64,000 nucleotides of DNA from Dyella sp. 2HG41-7 (GCF_021390675.1 NZ_JAJEJV010000004.1:682001-746000), one strand, 5' to 3'. Shown: positions 26,129 through 36,012, counted from the first letter of the stretch. Program-made: numbers and translations. Notes: generated from the sequence alone by a model not told the origin.

Positions 26129-27853
26129 ATGAAACTGCGTTTCCCAAAAATCAAGTTCAAGTCGCTCTCCATCCGGGCCCGCCTGATCATGCTGGTCGGC
26201 CTGCTCGGCGTAATGCTGCTAGCCGGCGCGGCCATCGGTCTGTATTCGATGTCGAAGCAGAACGCCGGCACACAGCACATTTACCAGTCGGAACTGGTTC
26301 CCTCGCAGTATCTGGACGTGGTGCGCAGCGATTCGCTGAAATCGTTCCTCACGCTCAGCGAAGCGGCGGCACTGGTCGGCAAGGCCGATCAAGTGAAGCA
26401 GAAGATGGCGGAATTCGATCGCTATCAAAAGGAAATGACCGATTACACGGGACGTTTCGCCAAACTCGACATGAGCCCTGCGGTCGCTGCAGCGAACAAA
26501 GATTGGCACTCTTCCGACAAGGATTACGAGCAAGCCAAGCAAGACGTGTTCGACGCGATCAAGCAAGCCGATACCGGCGCCTCCGACACCGTCGAGATGG
26601 AACTGCGCCCGCTGATGATGCAGCGCCAGGACGCGCTGTCGAAACTCGTGCAAGTGCAGAGCGACGAAGCGGGTCAGATCTTTGCCGATCAGATCAAGAG
26701 CTATCAGCGCATCCGCATGCTGACGCTGATCGCGCTGGCTGCCGGCCTGCTGTTCGCGCTGCTGCGTTCCACCTTGTTGATCCGCTCCATCTCGCGTGCG
26801 CTGAACCACGCCAAGAACGTAGCGAATGAAATCGCCGGCGGCAAACTCGGTCACGTATTCGAAGTGAAAGGCACCGATGAGCTAGCGCAATTGCTTAACG
26901 CGCTGCGCACGATGGATCAACGCCTGGTCGATATCGTCGGCGAAGTACGCCAGGGCTCCGATGCGGTAAGCACGGCGGCGCAGCAGATTGCGCGTGGCAA
27001 CGACGATTTGAGCCAGCGCACGCAGGAACAAGCGTCGAGCCTGGAAGAAACCGCGTCGTCGATGGAAGAAATGACTTCCACCGTGAAACAGAACGCGGAA
27101 AACGCCAGCCACGCCAACCAGCTCGCTCGCGGCGCACGCGAACAGGCCGAGCGCGGCGGCGAAGTGGCGGCGCAGGCAGTCACCGCCATGCGCGAAATCA
27201 ATAGCTCCAGCCGCAAGATTTCCGACATCGTCAGCCTGATCGACGAGATCGCGTTCCAGACCAACCTGCTCGCTTTGAACGCCGCGGTGGAAGCCGCTCG
27301 TGCCGGCGAACAAGGTCGCGGCTTCGCGGTGGTGGCGACGGAAGTGCGCAACCTCGCGCAGCGCAGCGCGGGTGCGGCGAAGGAAATCAAGCTGCTGATC
27401 AACGACAGCGCCGACAAGGTACGCACGGGTTCGGAGCTGGTGGATCAATCCGGCAAGGCGCTCGCCGACATCGTCGACAGTGTGAAGAAAGTGACCGACA
27501 TCGTGGCGGAAATCGCCGCGGCCAGTCAGGAACAATCCGCCGGCATCGACCAGGTGAACAACGCCGTGTCGCAGATGGATGAAATGACGCAGCAGAACGC
27601 CGCGCTGGTGGAAGAAGCCTCCGCCGCCGCACGCGCCATGCACGAACAGGCGGGCGAACTGTCGCGTCAGGTGAACTTCTTCCGTCTCGGCGACGAAGCA
27701 GCGGCCAGCGCATCGGCCAAGCCGAAAGCGGCAGAAATCATGGCCGAAACCGAAGCCGTGTTCGCCGCCGTGCGCCAGTCCGCACCGGCTGCTGCGCCGA
27801 CGCGCCGCCCCGCACCGGAAACCGCCGACAGCGGCGTGTGGAAAGAATTCTGA
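26129..27853 (+). CDS. Methyl-accepting chemotaxis protein, four-helix-bundle type, with CheR/CheB tether
   Basis: A 574-residue receptor with membrane helices at about residues 18-40 and 190-208, a helical periplasmic 4HB_MCP-like sensor between them, a HAMP region and a signalling domain with [22 protein letters not shown]. The protein ends GVWKEF; the last five residues (VWKEF) fit the xWxxF pattern of the CheR/CheB-binding pentapeptide (NWETF in E. coli). AAGGAA precedes the ATG. The nearby cheR and cheB genes supply the matching enzymes. Confidence 0.93.
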   Translation: MKLRFPKIKFKSLSIRARLIMLVGLLGVMLLAGAAIGLYSMSKQNAGTQHIYQSELVPSQYLDVVRSDSLKSFLTLSEAAALVGKADQVKQKMAEFDRYQKEMTDYTGRFAKLDMSPAVAAANKDWHSSDKDYEQAKQDVFDAIKQADTGASDTVEMELRPLMMQRQDALSKLVQVQSDEAGQIFADQIKSYQRIRMLTLIALAAGLLFALLRSTLLIRSISRALNHAKNVANEIAGGKLGHVFEVKGTDELAQLLNALRTMDQRLVDIVGEVRQGSDAVSTAAQQIARGNDDLSQRTQEQASSLEETASSMEEMTSTVKQNAENASHANQLARGAREQAERGGEVAAQAVTAMREINSSSRKISDIVSLIDEIAFQTNLLALNAAVEAARAGEQGRGFAVVATEVRNLAQRSAGAAKEIKLLINDSADKVRTGSELVDQSGKALADIVDSVKKVTDIVAEIAAASQEQSAGIDQVNNAVSQMDEMTQQNAALVEEASAAARAMHEQAGELSRQVNFFRLGDEAAASASAKPKAAEIMAETEAVFAAVRQSAPAAAPTRRPAPETADSGVWKEF

Positions 27854-27884
27854 CGCATCGATTCGAGCGAAGGAAAAAACAAAA

Positions 27885-27905
27885 CCTCTCCCCGCGCGGG
27901 AGAGG
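27885..27905. repeat. Short family A hairpin between mcp and cheR
   Basis: CCTCTCCC and GGGAGAGG flank a five-base CGCGC loop. It is a single-hairpin version of the longer family A repeats in this window. Confidence 0.65.
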
Positions 27906-27948
27906 AAACAGAAAGCAAAGCTGATTTAAGCGCCCAGCAGGTTTGGCA

Positions 27949-28824
27949 ATGACGACGGCAACTCTCTCCGATACCAATTCGACATCTTCGATGAGTGGGC
28001 CGTTGCTGGGCGATGCCGAGTTCCAGTTTCTGCGCGACTTCGTTTATCAGTATTGCGGTATTTCGCTCAGCGACCAGAAGCGCCAGCTTGTGCAAGGCCG
28101 CCTGCAGCGCCGTCTGCGCGCCTTGGGATTGAAAGATTTCAAAGGCTACTGCGATCTGTTGCGCAGCGAGCCCGATGGCGAAATGGGCGAACTGGCCAGC
28201 GCCATCAGCACCAACGTCACATCGTTCTTCCGCGAAATGCACCACTACGATCTGTTGATCGACGAGCTGCTTCCGCGCTGGCTGCAGGAAAAGAAAGACG
28301 GCGGACGTCTGCGCATCTGGTCTGCAGGTTGCTCCACAGGCGAAGAACCTTACGCGTTGGCGATGGTGTTGGCCGAAGCGTTGGAACGCACCGGCAGCAA
28401 GGTCGATGCGCGCATCTTGGCGACGGATCTTTCGCCGCAGGCGTTGGAGCAGGCGCGCGCCGGTATGTATCCGCTCGATCGCATGGGCGGCATCAGCGAC
28501 GAACGTCGTCGCCGCTGGTTTCTGCGCGGCGAGGGACGTTACGAAGGCTACGCCTGCGTGCATCCGCGACTGCGCGAGCTGGTCACCATTCAGCCGCTCA
28601 ATCTGTTGAGCGATTGGCCGATGCGCGGTCCGTTCGACGCGATTTTCTGCCGCAACGTGGTGATCTATTTCGACAAGCCGACCAAGCAGCGTTTGTTCTC
28701 GCGCTATGCCGGCTTGCTCGAGCAAGGAGGCTATCTCTTTCTTGGTCATTCCGAATCGATGTACGGCCTTACCGATTCGTTCGAACTGGTCGGCCGCACT
28801 GTTTATCGGAAATCCGTCCCATGA
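27949..28824 (+). CDS. cheR: Chemotaxis protein methyltransferase CheR
   Basis: A 291-residue protein with an N-terminal helical domain (FVYQYCGISLSDQKRQLVQGR), the substrate-region motif TNVTSFFRE, the SAM-binding motif IWSAGCSTGEEPY and the late motif FDAIFCRNVVIYFD. It methylates glutamates on MCPs using S-adenosylmethionine. ATG 27949 follows AGCAGG by seven bases. The stop overlaps the cheD start. No other cheR lies in the window, so it may serve both systems or have a counterpart elsewhere. Confidence 0.95.
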   Translation: MTTATLSDTNSTSSMSGPLLGDAEFQFLRDFVYQYCGISLSDQKRQLVQGRLQRRLRALGLKDFKGYCDLLRSEPDGEMGELASAISTNVTSFFREMHHYDLLIDELLPRWLQEKKDGGRLRIWSAGCSTGEEPYALAMVLAEALERTGSKVDARILATDLSPQALEQARAGMYPLDRMGGISDERRRRWFLRGEGRYEGYACVHPRLRELVTIQPLNLLSDWPMRGPFDAIFCRNVVIYFDKPTKQRLFSRYAGLLEQGGYLFLGHSESMYGLTDSFELVGRTVYRKSVP

Positions 28825-29477
28825 CAGCACCACTGCCGGGCGTCGCCTTTGCGCCCAACACCGCTGCCCCCGTGTTGCCCGGATTCGAGCATATGCGTCG
28901 ATTCTGGGACCCCACGCACAGCTGCATGACCGTCAAGGTTTTGCCTGGCGAGTACTACGTCAGCGCGCAAGAAGAGATGGTTTCCACCGTGCTCGGCTCG
29001 TGCGTATCGGCGTGCATTCGCGATGCGGAACGGCGCATCGGCGGCATGAACCACTTCATGTTGCCCGAACCGATGAGCGGCGAGCGCAACGATTGGTCGG
29101 CCGCCGTCGGCCGTGCGGCGCGCTACGGCAGCGACGCGATGGAGCAGCTGATCAACGCCATTTTGAAAGCCGGCGGCAAGCGCGAAGCACTGACGGTAAA
29201 GATTTTCGGCGGCGGCCGCGTGCTGGCGCAGATGACCGATGTCGGCAAGCGCAATATCGCCTTCGTGACGCGTTATCTTGAAATGGAAAAATTGCCGCTG
29301 GTGGCGTCGGATGTGGGCGATATCTATCCGCGCCAATTGCAGTTTTTTCCGGCCAGCGGAAGGGTGCGCGTGCGCCAGTTGCGCAGCCAGCGCGACGCCG
29401 AATTGGCGGCCAACGAGCAACGTTACCTCAAGCGTTTGGCGAACGATCCGATAAAGGGAGAGGTGGAGCTGTTTTGA
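28821..29477 (+). CDS. cheD: Chemoreceptor glutamine deamidase CheD
   Basis: A 218-residue CheD. The catalytic Cys is in VLGSCVSACIRD and the His in GGMNHFMLP; AAFGGG-like KIFGGGRVLAQM is also conserved. It deamidates receptor glutamines so that CheR and CheB can act on them. It overlaps cheR by four bases (ATGA). The C-terminus is GEVELF, nearly the same as the GEIELF end of the mcp-like protein two genes downstream, which suggests a shared docking tail. Confidence 0.93.
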   Translation: MTAPLPGVAFAPNTAAPVLPGFEHMRRFWDPTHSCMTVKVLPGEYYVSAQEEMVSTVLGSCVSACIRDAERRIGGMNHFMLPEPMSGERNDWSAAVGRAARYGSDAMEQLINAILKAGGKREALTVKIFGGGRVLAQMTDVGKRNIAFVTRYLEMEKLPLVASDVGDIYPRQLQFFPASGRVRVRQLRSQRDAELAANEQRYLKRLANDPIKGEVELF

Positions 29478-29532
29478 AGCTCTTCCTTTGAACGAACACC
29501 TCACAGCCGATGCATAAAGCGAGTAAGCAGTA

Positions 29533-30630
29533 ATGGATAAAGTTCGCGTCCTGGTAGTCGACGATTCCGCCCTGGTGCGGAAGCTGTTGTCAGCCATGCT
29601 CGATTCCGATCCAGGCATCGAGGTGGTCGGCGTGGCCGCCGATCCGCTGATCGCGCGCGAGAAGATCAAGCAGCTCAATCCCGACGTGCTGACGCTCGAT
29701 GTCGAAATGCCGCGCATGGACGGGCTGACCTTCCTCGAAAACCTGATGCGTCTGCGACCGATGCCGGTGGTAATGGTGTCGTCGCTGACCGAGCGCGGCG
29801 CGGAAGTGACGCTGCGCGCGTTGGAAATCGGCGCGGTGGATTTCTTCACCAAGCCCTCCAGCGATCTGGCCAACTGTTTTGCGGAAAGCGCGCAGGAAAT
29901 TTGCGCAAAGGTAAAGCTGGCCGCACGCACGCGTCCGCGCGCCTTTACGCAAGTGCAGAAACTCGATGTGGCGCCGCGGCTTTCCGCCGATGTGGTGTTG
30001 CCGCGTTCGCAGTCGCCGGGTACGCGCGGTAGCACGCGCATCATCGCGGTGGGCGCATCCACCGGCGGCACGGAAGCGATTCGCGTACTGCTGGAAGCGA
30101 TGCCGCCCGATGCGCCGCCGATGGTCATCACCCAGCATATCCCCGCAGCGTTCAGCGGTCCGTTTGCGACGCGCATGAACAACTGCTCGGCCATGCGTGT
30201 GTGCGAAGCGCGTGACGGCCAACCGATTCAACCGGGCCACGCATACATCGCGCCCGGCGGCGAACATCTGCTGGTGATGTGGGACGGCGCCAAGCACGTG
30301 TGTCGCTTGCACGACGGTCCGCAAGTCAATCGTCACAAGCCCAGCGTGGATGTGCTGTTTCGTTCCACTGCGGCAAGCATCGGCGCCGCCGCCATTGGCG
30401 TGCTGCTGACCGGCATGGGCGACGACGGTGCGCGTGGCCTGCTGGAAATGCGCGAAAGCGGCGCACCTACGTTGGTGCAAGACGAAGCCAGCTCCGTGGT
30501 GTGGGGCATGCCCGGCGCCGCGTGGAAACTGGGTGCGGCCGACGAAAAGATGCCGCTGGAAAAAATTGCCGAGCGCCTGCTGGTGCTGGCGCAACAACCT
30601 ATCGCAACCGCACGACGCGCTGCGTCCTGA
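29533..30630 (+). CDS. cheB: Chemotaxis methylesterase/response regulator CheB
   Basis: A 365-residue protein with an N-terminal receiver domain ([16 protein letters not shown], acceptor Asp in [14 protein letters not shown]) and a C-terminal esterase domain with the catalytic Ser in [12 protein letters not shown], the His in [13 protein letters not shown] and Asp in [12 protein letters not shown]. It removes methyl groups from MCPs when phosphorylated by CheA. The 55-base gap from cheD has a GCCGATG motif but no convincing -35, so no promoter is claimed. Confidence 0.96.
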   Translation: MDKVRVLVVDDSALVRKLLSAMLDSDPGIEVVGVAADPLIAREKIKQLNPDVLTLDVEMPRMDGLTFLENLMRLRPMPVVMVSSLTERGAEVTLRALEIGAVDFFTKPSSDLANCFAESAQEICAKVKLAARTRPRAFTQVQKLDVAPRLSADVVLPRSQSPGTRGSTRIIAVGASTGGTEAIRVLLEAMPPDAPPMVITQHIPAAFSGPFATRMNNCSAMRVCEARDGQPIQPGHAYIAPGGEHLLVMWDGAKHVCRLHDGPQVNRHKPSVDVLFRSTAASIGAAAIGVLLTGMGDDGARGLLEMRESGAPTLVQDEASSVVWGMPGAAWKLGAADEKMPLEKIAERLLVLAQQPIATARRAAS

Positions 30631-30646
30631 CGTATCGGAACCTCTT

Positions 30647-31828
30647 ATGTCCGTGATCATCCCCACCTCTGCTTCACGCCCTTACGTCGGCATCGGCGCG
30701 AGTCTCGTCGCCTTGCTGCTGGGCCTTGTCTGGCATCCTGCGTGGATGGCGCCGGTGCTGATCACCGCGCTGTGCGGTGTTTGGATTTTCGAGTGCCGCC
30801 GAATGGCCGCCGCCATCGTGGTGGAGGCGCCGCCCGCGCCCGACCATGCGCCGGTACGCGAAGCACTGGAAGATATTCGCGGCGCCCTGGTCGACGAACT
30901 CGGACATGCCTCGCGCGAATTGCATCAGGCGCTGGACTTGCTGCGCGACGCCGTCTCCGAACTTGGCGGCGGCTTCGACGGCCTGTCGCAGAAAACTGGC
31001 ATGCAGCAGTCGTTGTTGAAGCAGATTATCGGCACGCAGAACGGCGGCGTATCCGTACAGGATTTCGCCGCGCGCACCGGCGACCTGCTGCAGCATTTCG
31101 TCGGCCTGATCGTGCAGTTGTCGCGCGAAAGCCTGCGCATTGTCTATCGCATCGACGGCATGTCGAAGGAAATGGACGCGGTGTTTGCGTTGCTGAAGAA
31201 CGTGAATACGATCGCCGAAGAAACCAATCTGCTTGCGCTGAATGCCGCCATCGAAGCGGCGCGCGCGGGTGAAGCCGGCCGCGGCTTTGCGGTGGTCGCC
31301 GGTGAAATTCGCAACCTCGCTAGCCACTCCAACCAATTCAACGAACAGATCGGTAGCCACGTCGAACGCGCGCGCATCGCGATGGAACAGGTGCGTGGTC
31401 TGGTCGGCGATCTGGCCTCGCAGGATTTGAACGTGGCGCTGTCGGCGAAAGGCGGCATCGACGCGATGATGGAACACGTCACCGAAAGCGACGCGCGCAC
31501 CAGCGCCGTGGCCGATCAGGTTGTCGAGATCAATCGCGGCCTCGGCAACGACGTGTCCACCACCATCCGTTCGCTTCAGTTCGAAGACATCCTCAGCCAG
31601 CTGCTCAACCAGACGCGCGTGCGCCTGGTCGAACTGCAGGGCGTCGCCGCCGACACCACGCGCGATATCGAATCGCTGGCCTGCGAAAACTTTGATGTGC
31701 AGGTGCTGCGCCAGCATTCCGAACGCGTGCGCGAGCGCCTTGCCTTGCAGCGCGAAAAAGCCCGTATCCGGTCGCGTGGTCCTGCCTTGCAGAACACCAT
31801 GGACGCCGGCGAAATCGAATTGTTCTAA
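30647..31828 (+). CDS. Membrane-hairpin MCP-like signalling protein without a periplasmic sensor
   Basis: A 393-residue protein with two close hydrophobic segments (about residues 12-25 and 29-45) forming a membrane hairpin, followed by a cytoplasmic MCP-type coiled coil with [22 protein letters not shown]. There is no room for an external sensor domain, so any signal is internal or membrane-related. A helical C-terminal region ([18 protein letters not shown]) follows and the protein ends GEIELF, like CheD. ATG 30647 lies 16 bases after cheB. It may be an adaptor or an internal receptor; function is inferred. Confidence 0.82.
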   Translation: MSVIIPTSASRPYVGIGASLVALLLGLVWHPAWMAPVLITALCGVWIFECRRMAAAIVVEAPPAPDHAPVREALEDIRGALVDELGHASRELHQALDLLRDAVSELGGGFDGLSQKTGMQQSLLKQIIGTQNGGVSVQDFAARTGDLLQHFVGLIVQLSRESLRIVYRIDGMSKEMDAVFALLKNVNTIAEETNLLALNAAIEAARAGEAGRGFAVVAGEIRNLASHSNQFNEQIGSHVERARIAMEQVRGLVGDLASQDLNVALSAKGGIDAMMEHVTESDARTSAVADQVVEINRGLGNDVSTTIRSLQFEDILSQLLNQTRVRLVELQGVAADTTRDIESLACENFDVQVLRQHSERVRERLALQREKARIRSRGPALQNTMDAGEIELF

Positions 31829-31838
31829 GGAGACCGTC

Positions 31839-32144
31839 ATGAGCCTCAACGTCCAACATGACCTCGAACAGGATTGCGTGACCCTCCAGTTCGACAACCA
31901 CTTCGATTTCAGCGTCCACCGCAGCTTCCACGAAGCCTGCCTGGGCGACCGCAAACCCTCGCGCAGCTATGTGATCGATCTGGGCGAAGTGGACAGCATG
32001 GACAGCTCCGCGCTCGGCATGCTGTTGCTGCTGCGCGAACACGCGGGTGGCGATCGGGCGGAGATTCGCATCGTCAACGCGAGCAACTCGTTGCGCGGTA
32101 CGTTGCGGGTGGCCGGGTTCGATAAGCTGTTTACGTTGCACTGA
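31839..32144 (+). CDS. STAS-domain protein (anti-anti-sigma type), last gene of F7 cluster
   Basis: A 101-residue STAS domain: VTLQFDNHFDFSVHRSFHEAC, YVIDLGEVDSMDSSALGMLLLL and IVNASNSLRGTLRVAGFDKLF. The motif MDSSALGML keeps the Ser phosphorylated in SpoIIAA, unlike the Thr in the cluster's first STAS protein. AAGGAG lies eight bases upstream. It is separated by ten bases from the mcp-like gene and probably co-transcribed. No Ser kinase or PP2C phosphatase partner is visible in the window. Confidence 0.88.
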   Translation: MSLNVQHDLEQDCVTLQFDNHFDFSVHRSFHEACLGDRKPSRSYVIDLGEVDSMDSSALGMLLLLREHAGGDRAEIRIVNASNSLRGTLRVAGFDKLFTLH

Positions 32145-32210
32145 GCTAAGCATTTCGCCTTCCGCATACAGTCACGACGACTGCGCCCTTCGCGCGGATA
32201 ATTCAAACCG

Positions 32211-32358
32211 CCTCACCGTCATCCCAGCGAAAGCTGGGATCCAGCGTCTTTACGCACTCCAAAGTCATTGGATGATTCGCTGCGCTCACCCCTTTGGGGC
32301 TGTCCTTCGGACGTTCTCCGCGCTATGCGCTACGTCCAGCTTTCGCTGGGATGACGAG
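32211..32358. repeat. Palindromic repeat (family C) after the F7 cluster
   Basis: CCTCACCGTCATCCCAGCGA at the left and TCGCTGGGATGAC at the right are inverted arms, with AGCTGGGATCCAG inside. The centre carries TGTCCTTCGGACG as in the element at 21416-21543. It fills most of the 303-base gap between the STAS gene and the next gene. Confidence 0.8.
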
Positions 32359-32447
32359 CAAAAGCTGGGCGCCTCCGCCTTTCGACGCTTTCGACGCGCC
32401 CCCAAACTCGCTAGTCTTGCGCACGGATCGTTCTGGAGCCGGACGCG

Positions 32448-33113
32448 ATGCACATCGAGCTGCCTGAAAAGCCTCTGAAAGGAGTCAAAGACTTCCTAAA
32501 GCACTACCTGATGATCGTGCTCAGCATCCTGACCGCCTTGGGTCTGGAAGCGTGGATCGAACACATGCATCACGCGCATGCGTCATCCGCGGCCAGCGCG
32601 CAGCTCAGAGAAGAATTGCGCACGGACCTCGATAGCGTCCGCGGCGCGGTCGCCAAGAATGAAAAGGTTTTGCAGAAGCTGGACCGCATGGATGATCTGG
32701 TCGCTACCGCGTTAACCAACAACACGCCGGACGATGTCATCAACCAGCAAATTCATGCACATCGCGCCGACTACGAAATAAGTATCTTTTTCCCCGACAC
32801 CCCGGTCAACGCGTGGAACATGGCGGTCGCGAACCAGGCTGTGACGTGGATGCCCGCCGACCAGCTTCGCGCCTACTCGACCGCCTATACCGAACTCCGC
32901 GAGATACTCGACTGGGAACAACACGGTATCTACGCGGGAATGGATCTGCCCAAGGCCACCGACTTAAGAACGGATCTGCAGATCGGCAGACCCGTCGATC
33001 CGACCTCGTTTCTGCACACCGTGCGCCAGTTGCGCGGCACGCTGCGCGAAACGAATGCGAATCTGGTTTCCATGGAGAAAGATTTGTCGGCGGGTATTTC
33101 GGCCAATCCCTGA
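32448..33113 (+). CDS. Membrane-anchored hypothetical protein
   Basis: A 221-residue protein of no family I recognise. A basic segment (KPLKGVKDFLKHY) precedes one membrane helix at about residues 21-36 (LMIVLSILTALGLEAWI), then a His-rich stretch and helical, charged sequence likely to form coiled coils (LREELRTDLDSVRGAVAKNE and a C-terminal helix). With the N-terminus inside, the bulk would be periplasmic. GGAG lies about 11 bases before the ATG. It is flanked by a repeat and a broken gene, so its transcription context is unclear. Confidence 0.65.
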   Translation: MHIELPEKPLKGVKDFLKHYLMIVLSILTALGLEAWIEHMHHAHASSAASAQLREELRTDLDSVRGAVAKNEKVLQKLDRMDDLVATALTNNTPDDVINQQIHAHRADYEISIFFPDTPVNAWNMAVANQAVTWMPADQLRAYSTAYTELREILDWEQHGIYAGMDLPKATDLRTDLQIGRPVDPTSFLHTVRQLRGTLRETNANLVSMEKDLSAGISANP

Positions 33114-33180
33114 GGAGCAAAACGGGGGCATGGGCAGGATGGACTTTCTGTCGTTAGCTTTCGCGAAGCGAGAGGCCGAT

Positions 33181-33510
33181 CTATGGCAACGTACCTGGCC
33201 AGCAAAGATTCGAAGGTGCTGAAAGGCCAAATCGCTCGATGAGCGTGCACCGTGACCCTTGTTTTCGCTTCACCGTGATCGTAGGGCCATTGCCGCGCAA
33301 GCTGACGTCGGTGACGTTGAACGACAATGTCCCGTCGTACAGATTGATGTTTTCCCCGAACGGATGCTCACCCAACGGCTCGATGTTTCGATCGACCTGG
33401 ATCAGCTTCTGATATTCCTGGTCTGGGGTCGCCGATTGGGCACGACACAAACCGGAAAGCACCAACAACGCCGCCACCCACAGGCAGCTCCTTTGCCTAC
33501 ATGTACGCAT
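33181..33510 (-). pseudogene. Broken N-terminus of a secreted RHS-repeat-type protein
   Basis: This 109-codon remnant begins with a signal peptide (LWVAALLVLSGLCRAQS) and continues EYQKLIQVDRNIEPLGEHPFGE, INLYDGTLSFNVTDVSL and GNGPTITVKR. That order is typical of the start of large exported RHS-like proteins, which normally continue for over a thousand residues. The match stops near base 33265 and the frame ends after about 28 unrelated residues. AAAGGA precedes the start. It is most simply a deletion remnant of a larger locus. Confidence 0.65.
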
Positions 33511-33543
33511 CGAAATGTCCTTTTTCGCCTGCGCGCTGTGCAC

Positions 33544-33934
33544 AAGCTTGTTTTTACAAGCGACGTAAAGTCACTTATATCGTCTATCGCTAAATCCTCG
33601 CCCCGCTAAAGACCAGCTGGCTCGCGCCGATGGTCGTCTGGGTGTCGCAAGCATTCCGGTCGGGCCGAGAAACCACCAGGACGGCATTCGGCCCCTGCAT
33701 AGTTATTCACACCAATGCACGCGCGCCAACGGAGTGAAAGTAAGAATGCGGGTAGTCGCGGACTGTAATGTGCGGTAAGCGCTTTGGAGTTCCATGTACG
33801 AGCGCGCGTGATGGTCCTAGGGTGTGGAATCACACTGTCCTAAGAATTGCGCGCACGATTTACGTCGCCTGACGTTGCGTCAGAGGCACTGGTCATCGGT
33901 GATTGGCGCCTTAAAACGGATGACAGTGGGGGCG
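33544..33934. other. Gene-poor stretch of lower GC
   Basis: About 390 bases with no frame I can support. It contains a small AT-rich palindrome near 33545-33558 (CTTGTTTTTACAAG), probably in the promoter of the RHS remnant, and a GGCGCC pair near the end of the glucosidase gene. Base composition is visibly less GC-rich than the neighbours, in keeping with a scar of lost or transferred DNA. Confidence 0.4.
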
Positions 33935-35704
33935 CTATTTGGCGCCTGCTGAATCTCCGGCTCCGTCAACTTTGAACACCCACACCCCATAAGGCGGCAG
34001 GCTCACACCCTGTATCGACGTAGCGTGCTGCAGCTCGGGCGCTGTGGTGGCGAGCGTACGGATGTGGCTAGACGCAAGATTGGCGGCGAGCGGTTGCGCG
34101 AAGTCGGTGAAGTTCATTGCGACGATCACCGGTTCGGGGCCGTTGCGCCGGAAGGTCAGCACTTTGTTGTTGGCGTTATCCAAGAACTGCATGGTGCCAT
34201 CGCGCAAAGCCGGCTCGGTTTTGCGTAGCGCGATGAGTTGGTGATACCAGTTGAGCAGCGATTCGGGATCTTTCAGTTCGCTTTGCACATTGACCGTGCG
34301 GTAGTCACTGGCGATCGGCAGCCACGTTTTTTTCGCGCTAGAAAAGCCGGCCTGAAGACCGGTCGTCCATTGCATCGGCGTGCGTTCGCCGTCGCGGCCT
34401 TTTTGTTTCGGCCAGCCAGTGATGCCGATTGGATCGCGCACATCTTCTTTTCGTGTGGGCGTGGTGGTGACCATGCCGATCGGCGCGCCGTAATAGGTAA
34501 GGGCGCTGGCGCGGGTGGTGAGTAACAATGTCGCGATGATTTTGGCGCGCGCGACGTTATGCGCGCCGTCGCCGAAGCGGTCGATGGAGCGCGTGTTGTC
34601 GTGGTTGTCGAACACGATCAGCGGTTCGCCGGTTACTTGCTGCGACATCTGCAGCGACTGACGAAACCAATTCGCACTGAAGTTGGCGCCGTCACCGAAG
34701 CCGGGTTGCGTATCCATTGGCAGCTGCAATTCGTTTTGCTCTTTGCCGCCGTACCATTTCTCTAGTTCGGCGACGTTGGGCGTGTAGGTTTCGCCGATCA
34801 ATACGCGGTCGCCGGGATAGCTTTGCAGTACGGCGCGCAGGCGACGCATCACGTCGTGCACTTCCGGAAGATTGTCGCTGTATTGCGAGCGCAGATTCGG
34901 ATCGCCCTGATCGTTGGTGCCTGGCAACTCCGGATCGTTGTGCAGTTTTGGATCTTCGAACAGAGTGGAAATCGCATCCAACCGGAAACCGTCCACGCCG
35001 CGGTCGAGCCAGAAACGGATTGACGCGAACATGGCTTTTTCGACCTCAGGGTTTCGCCAATTGAGGTCGGGTTGCTGGATGTAGAAGCGGTGGTAGTAGA
35101 ACTGATGTCGCGCGGACACCCATTGCCATGCCGAACCGCCGAAGACCGATTCCCAATTGTTGGGTGGCACTTTGCCTTCATGCTGATAGCGCTTTTGGAA
35201 CGGCGTGATGCCGGACGCGTTGGCGTCGGCGCCGTCGTTCCATACATACCAGTCGGACTTTGGATTGCTGCGCGACGCCGCCGAGGCGATAAACCACGGA
35301 TGTTTGTCCGAGGTGTGGTTGAGCACCATATCCAGCAGCACCTTGATATGCCGTTGGTGCGCGGCGCCGATCAGTTTGTCGAAATCGGCCAGGGTGCCGT
35401 ATTGCGGGTCGACCGTTTCGTAATTGGAAATGTCATAACCAAAATCGACTTGCGGCGACGGATACATCGGAGTAATCCAGATCGCATCGATGCCCAACCG
35501 CTGGAGATAATCCAGATGTTGCGTAATGCCGTTCAAATCTCCGACACCGTCGCCATTGCTGTCGCCAAAGCTGCGCGGATAAATCTCGTAGAACACCGCG
35601 CCGTTCCACCACGGTTTGTCGGTCCGCGCGACGTTCCCGGTTTGCGCGATCGCGCACGTACTCAAGAAAGCGGTGGCGAGGATGATTCGGCGGATAAGTT
35701 TCAT
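33935..35704 (-). CDS. Exported GH13 alpha-glucosidase (oligo-1,6-glucosidase/amylase type)
   Basis: A 589-residue glycoside hydrolase family 13 protein with a signal peptide (IILATAFLSTCAIAQ). The barrel shows WWNGAVFYEIYPRSF, DMVLNHTSD, the nucleophile Asp243 in DGFRLDAIS, the acid/base Glu305 in LIGETYTPN and Asp369 in FDNHDNTRS. It should hydrolyse alpha-glucosidic bonds of short maltodextrins or isomalto-oligosaccharides in the periplasm. ATG 35704 with AAGGAA upstream is preferred over a start 39 bases earlier because the signal peptide then begins at once. It stands alone and is divergent from the next gene. Confidence 0.9.
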   Translation of the reverse strand: MKLIRRIILATAFLSTCAIAQTGNVARTDKPWWNGAVFYEIYPRSFGDSNGDGVGDLNGITQHLDYLQRLGIDAIWITPMYPSPQVDFGYDISNYETVDPQYGTLADFDKLIGAAHQRHIKVLLDMVLNHTSDKHPWFIASAASRSNPKSDWYVWNDGADANASGITPFQKRYQHEGKVPPNNWESVFGGSAWQWVSARHQFYYHRFYIQQPDLNWRNPEVEKAMFASIRFWLDRGVDGFRLDAISTLFEDPKLHNDPELPGTNDQGDPNLRSQYSDNLPEVHDVMRRLRAVLQSYPGDRVLIGETYTPNVAELEKWYGGKEQNELQLPMDTQPGFGDGANFSANWFRQSLQMSQQVTGEPLIVFDNHDNTRSIDRFGDGAHNVARAKIIATLLLTTRASALTYYGAPIGMVTTTPTRKEDVRDPIGITGWPKQKGRDGERTPMQWTTGLQAGFSSAKKTWLPIASDYRTVNVQSELKDPESLLNWYHQLIALRKTEPALRDGTMQFLDNANNKVLTFRRNGPEPVIVAMNFTDFAQPLAANLASSHIRTLATTAPELQHATSIQGVSLPPYGVWVFKVDGAGDSAGAK

Positions 35705-36012
35705 CGGCGAATTCCTTATGGCGGTCTTGGTTCGACAGGGCATTATGCCGTGTCGTTAGCGGCGGGGTATCGGTTTGACGAACGCAATGCGCAGTACCTG
35801 TCGCGCACAAGTGCCCAAACGTGTTGGATTGGTATATGCCACCTTGTCATGAGCGTCATGCATGATGACTCGGCTTACGCTTTTGACGATGTGGGTGATA
35901 CTGCGCTACTGAGATTGGCGTTTATGCCGCCTTGAGCCTTGGTCGATCGGTAGGCGCTGGTATGTGCGAAACCGAATCGCCATGCGGACTATTTAGTTAC
36001 AGGAGAAAAATC
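35705..36012. other. Divergent intergenic region (glucosidase / alpha-beta hydrolase)
   Basis: A 308-base spacer that must hold promoters for both flanking genes. I see a partial dyad near 35857-35871 (GTCATGCATGATGAC) that could be an operator, but no promoter clear enough to call. Confidence 0.35.

Noticed and set aside
29478-29532. Possible FliA promoter before cheB
   Set aside because: GCCGATG is present but no TAAAG-like element stands 14 bases upstream.
33606-33833. Small minus-strand frame upstream of the RHS remnant
   Set aside because: No ribosome binding site, no domain and atypical composition; not supported as a gene.
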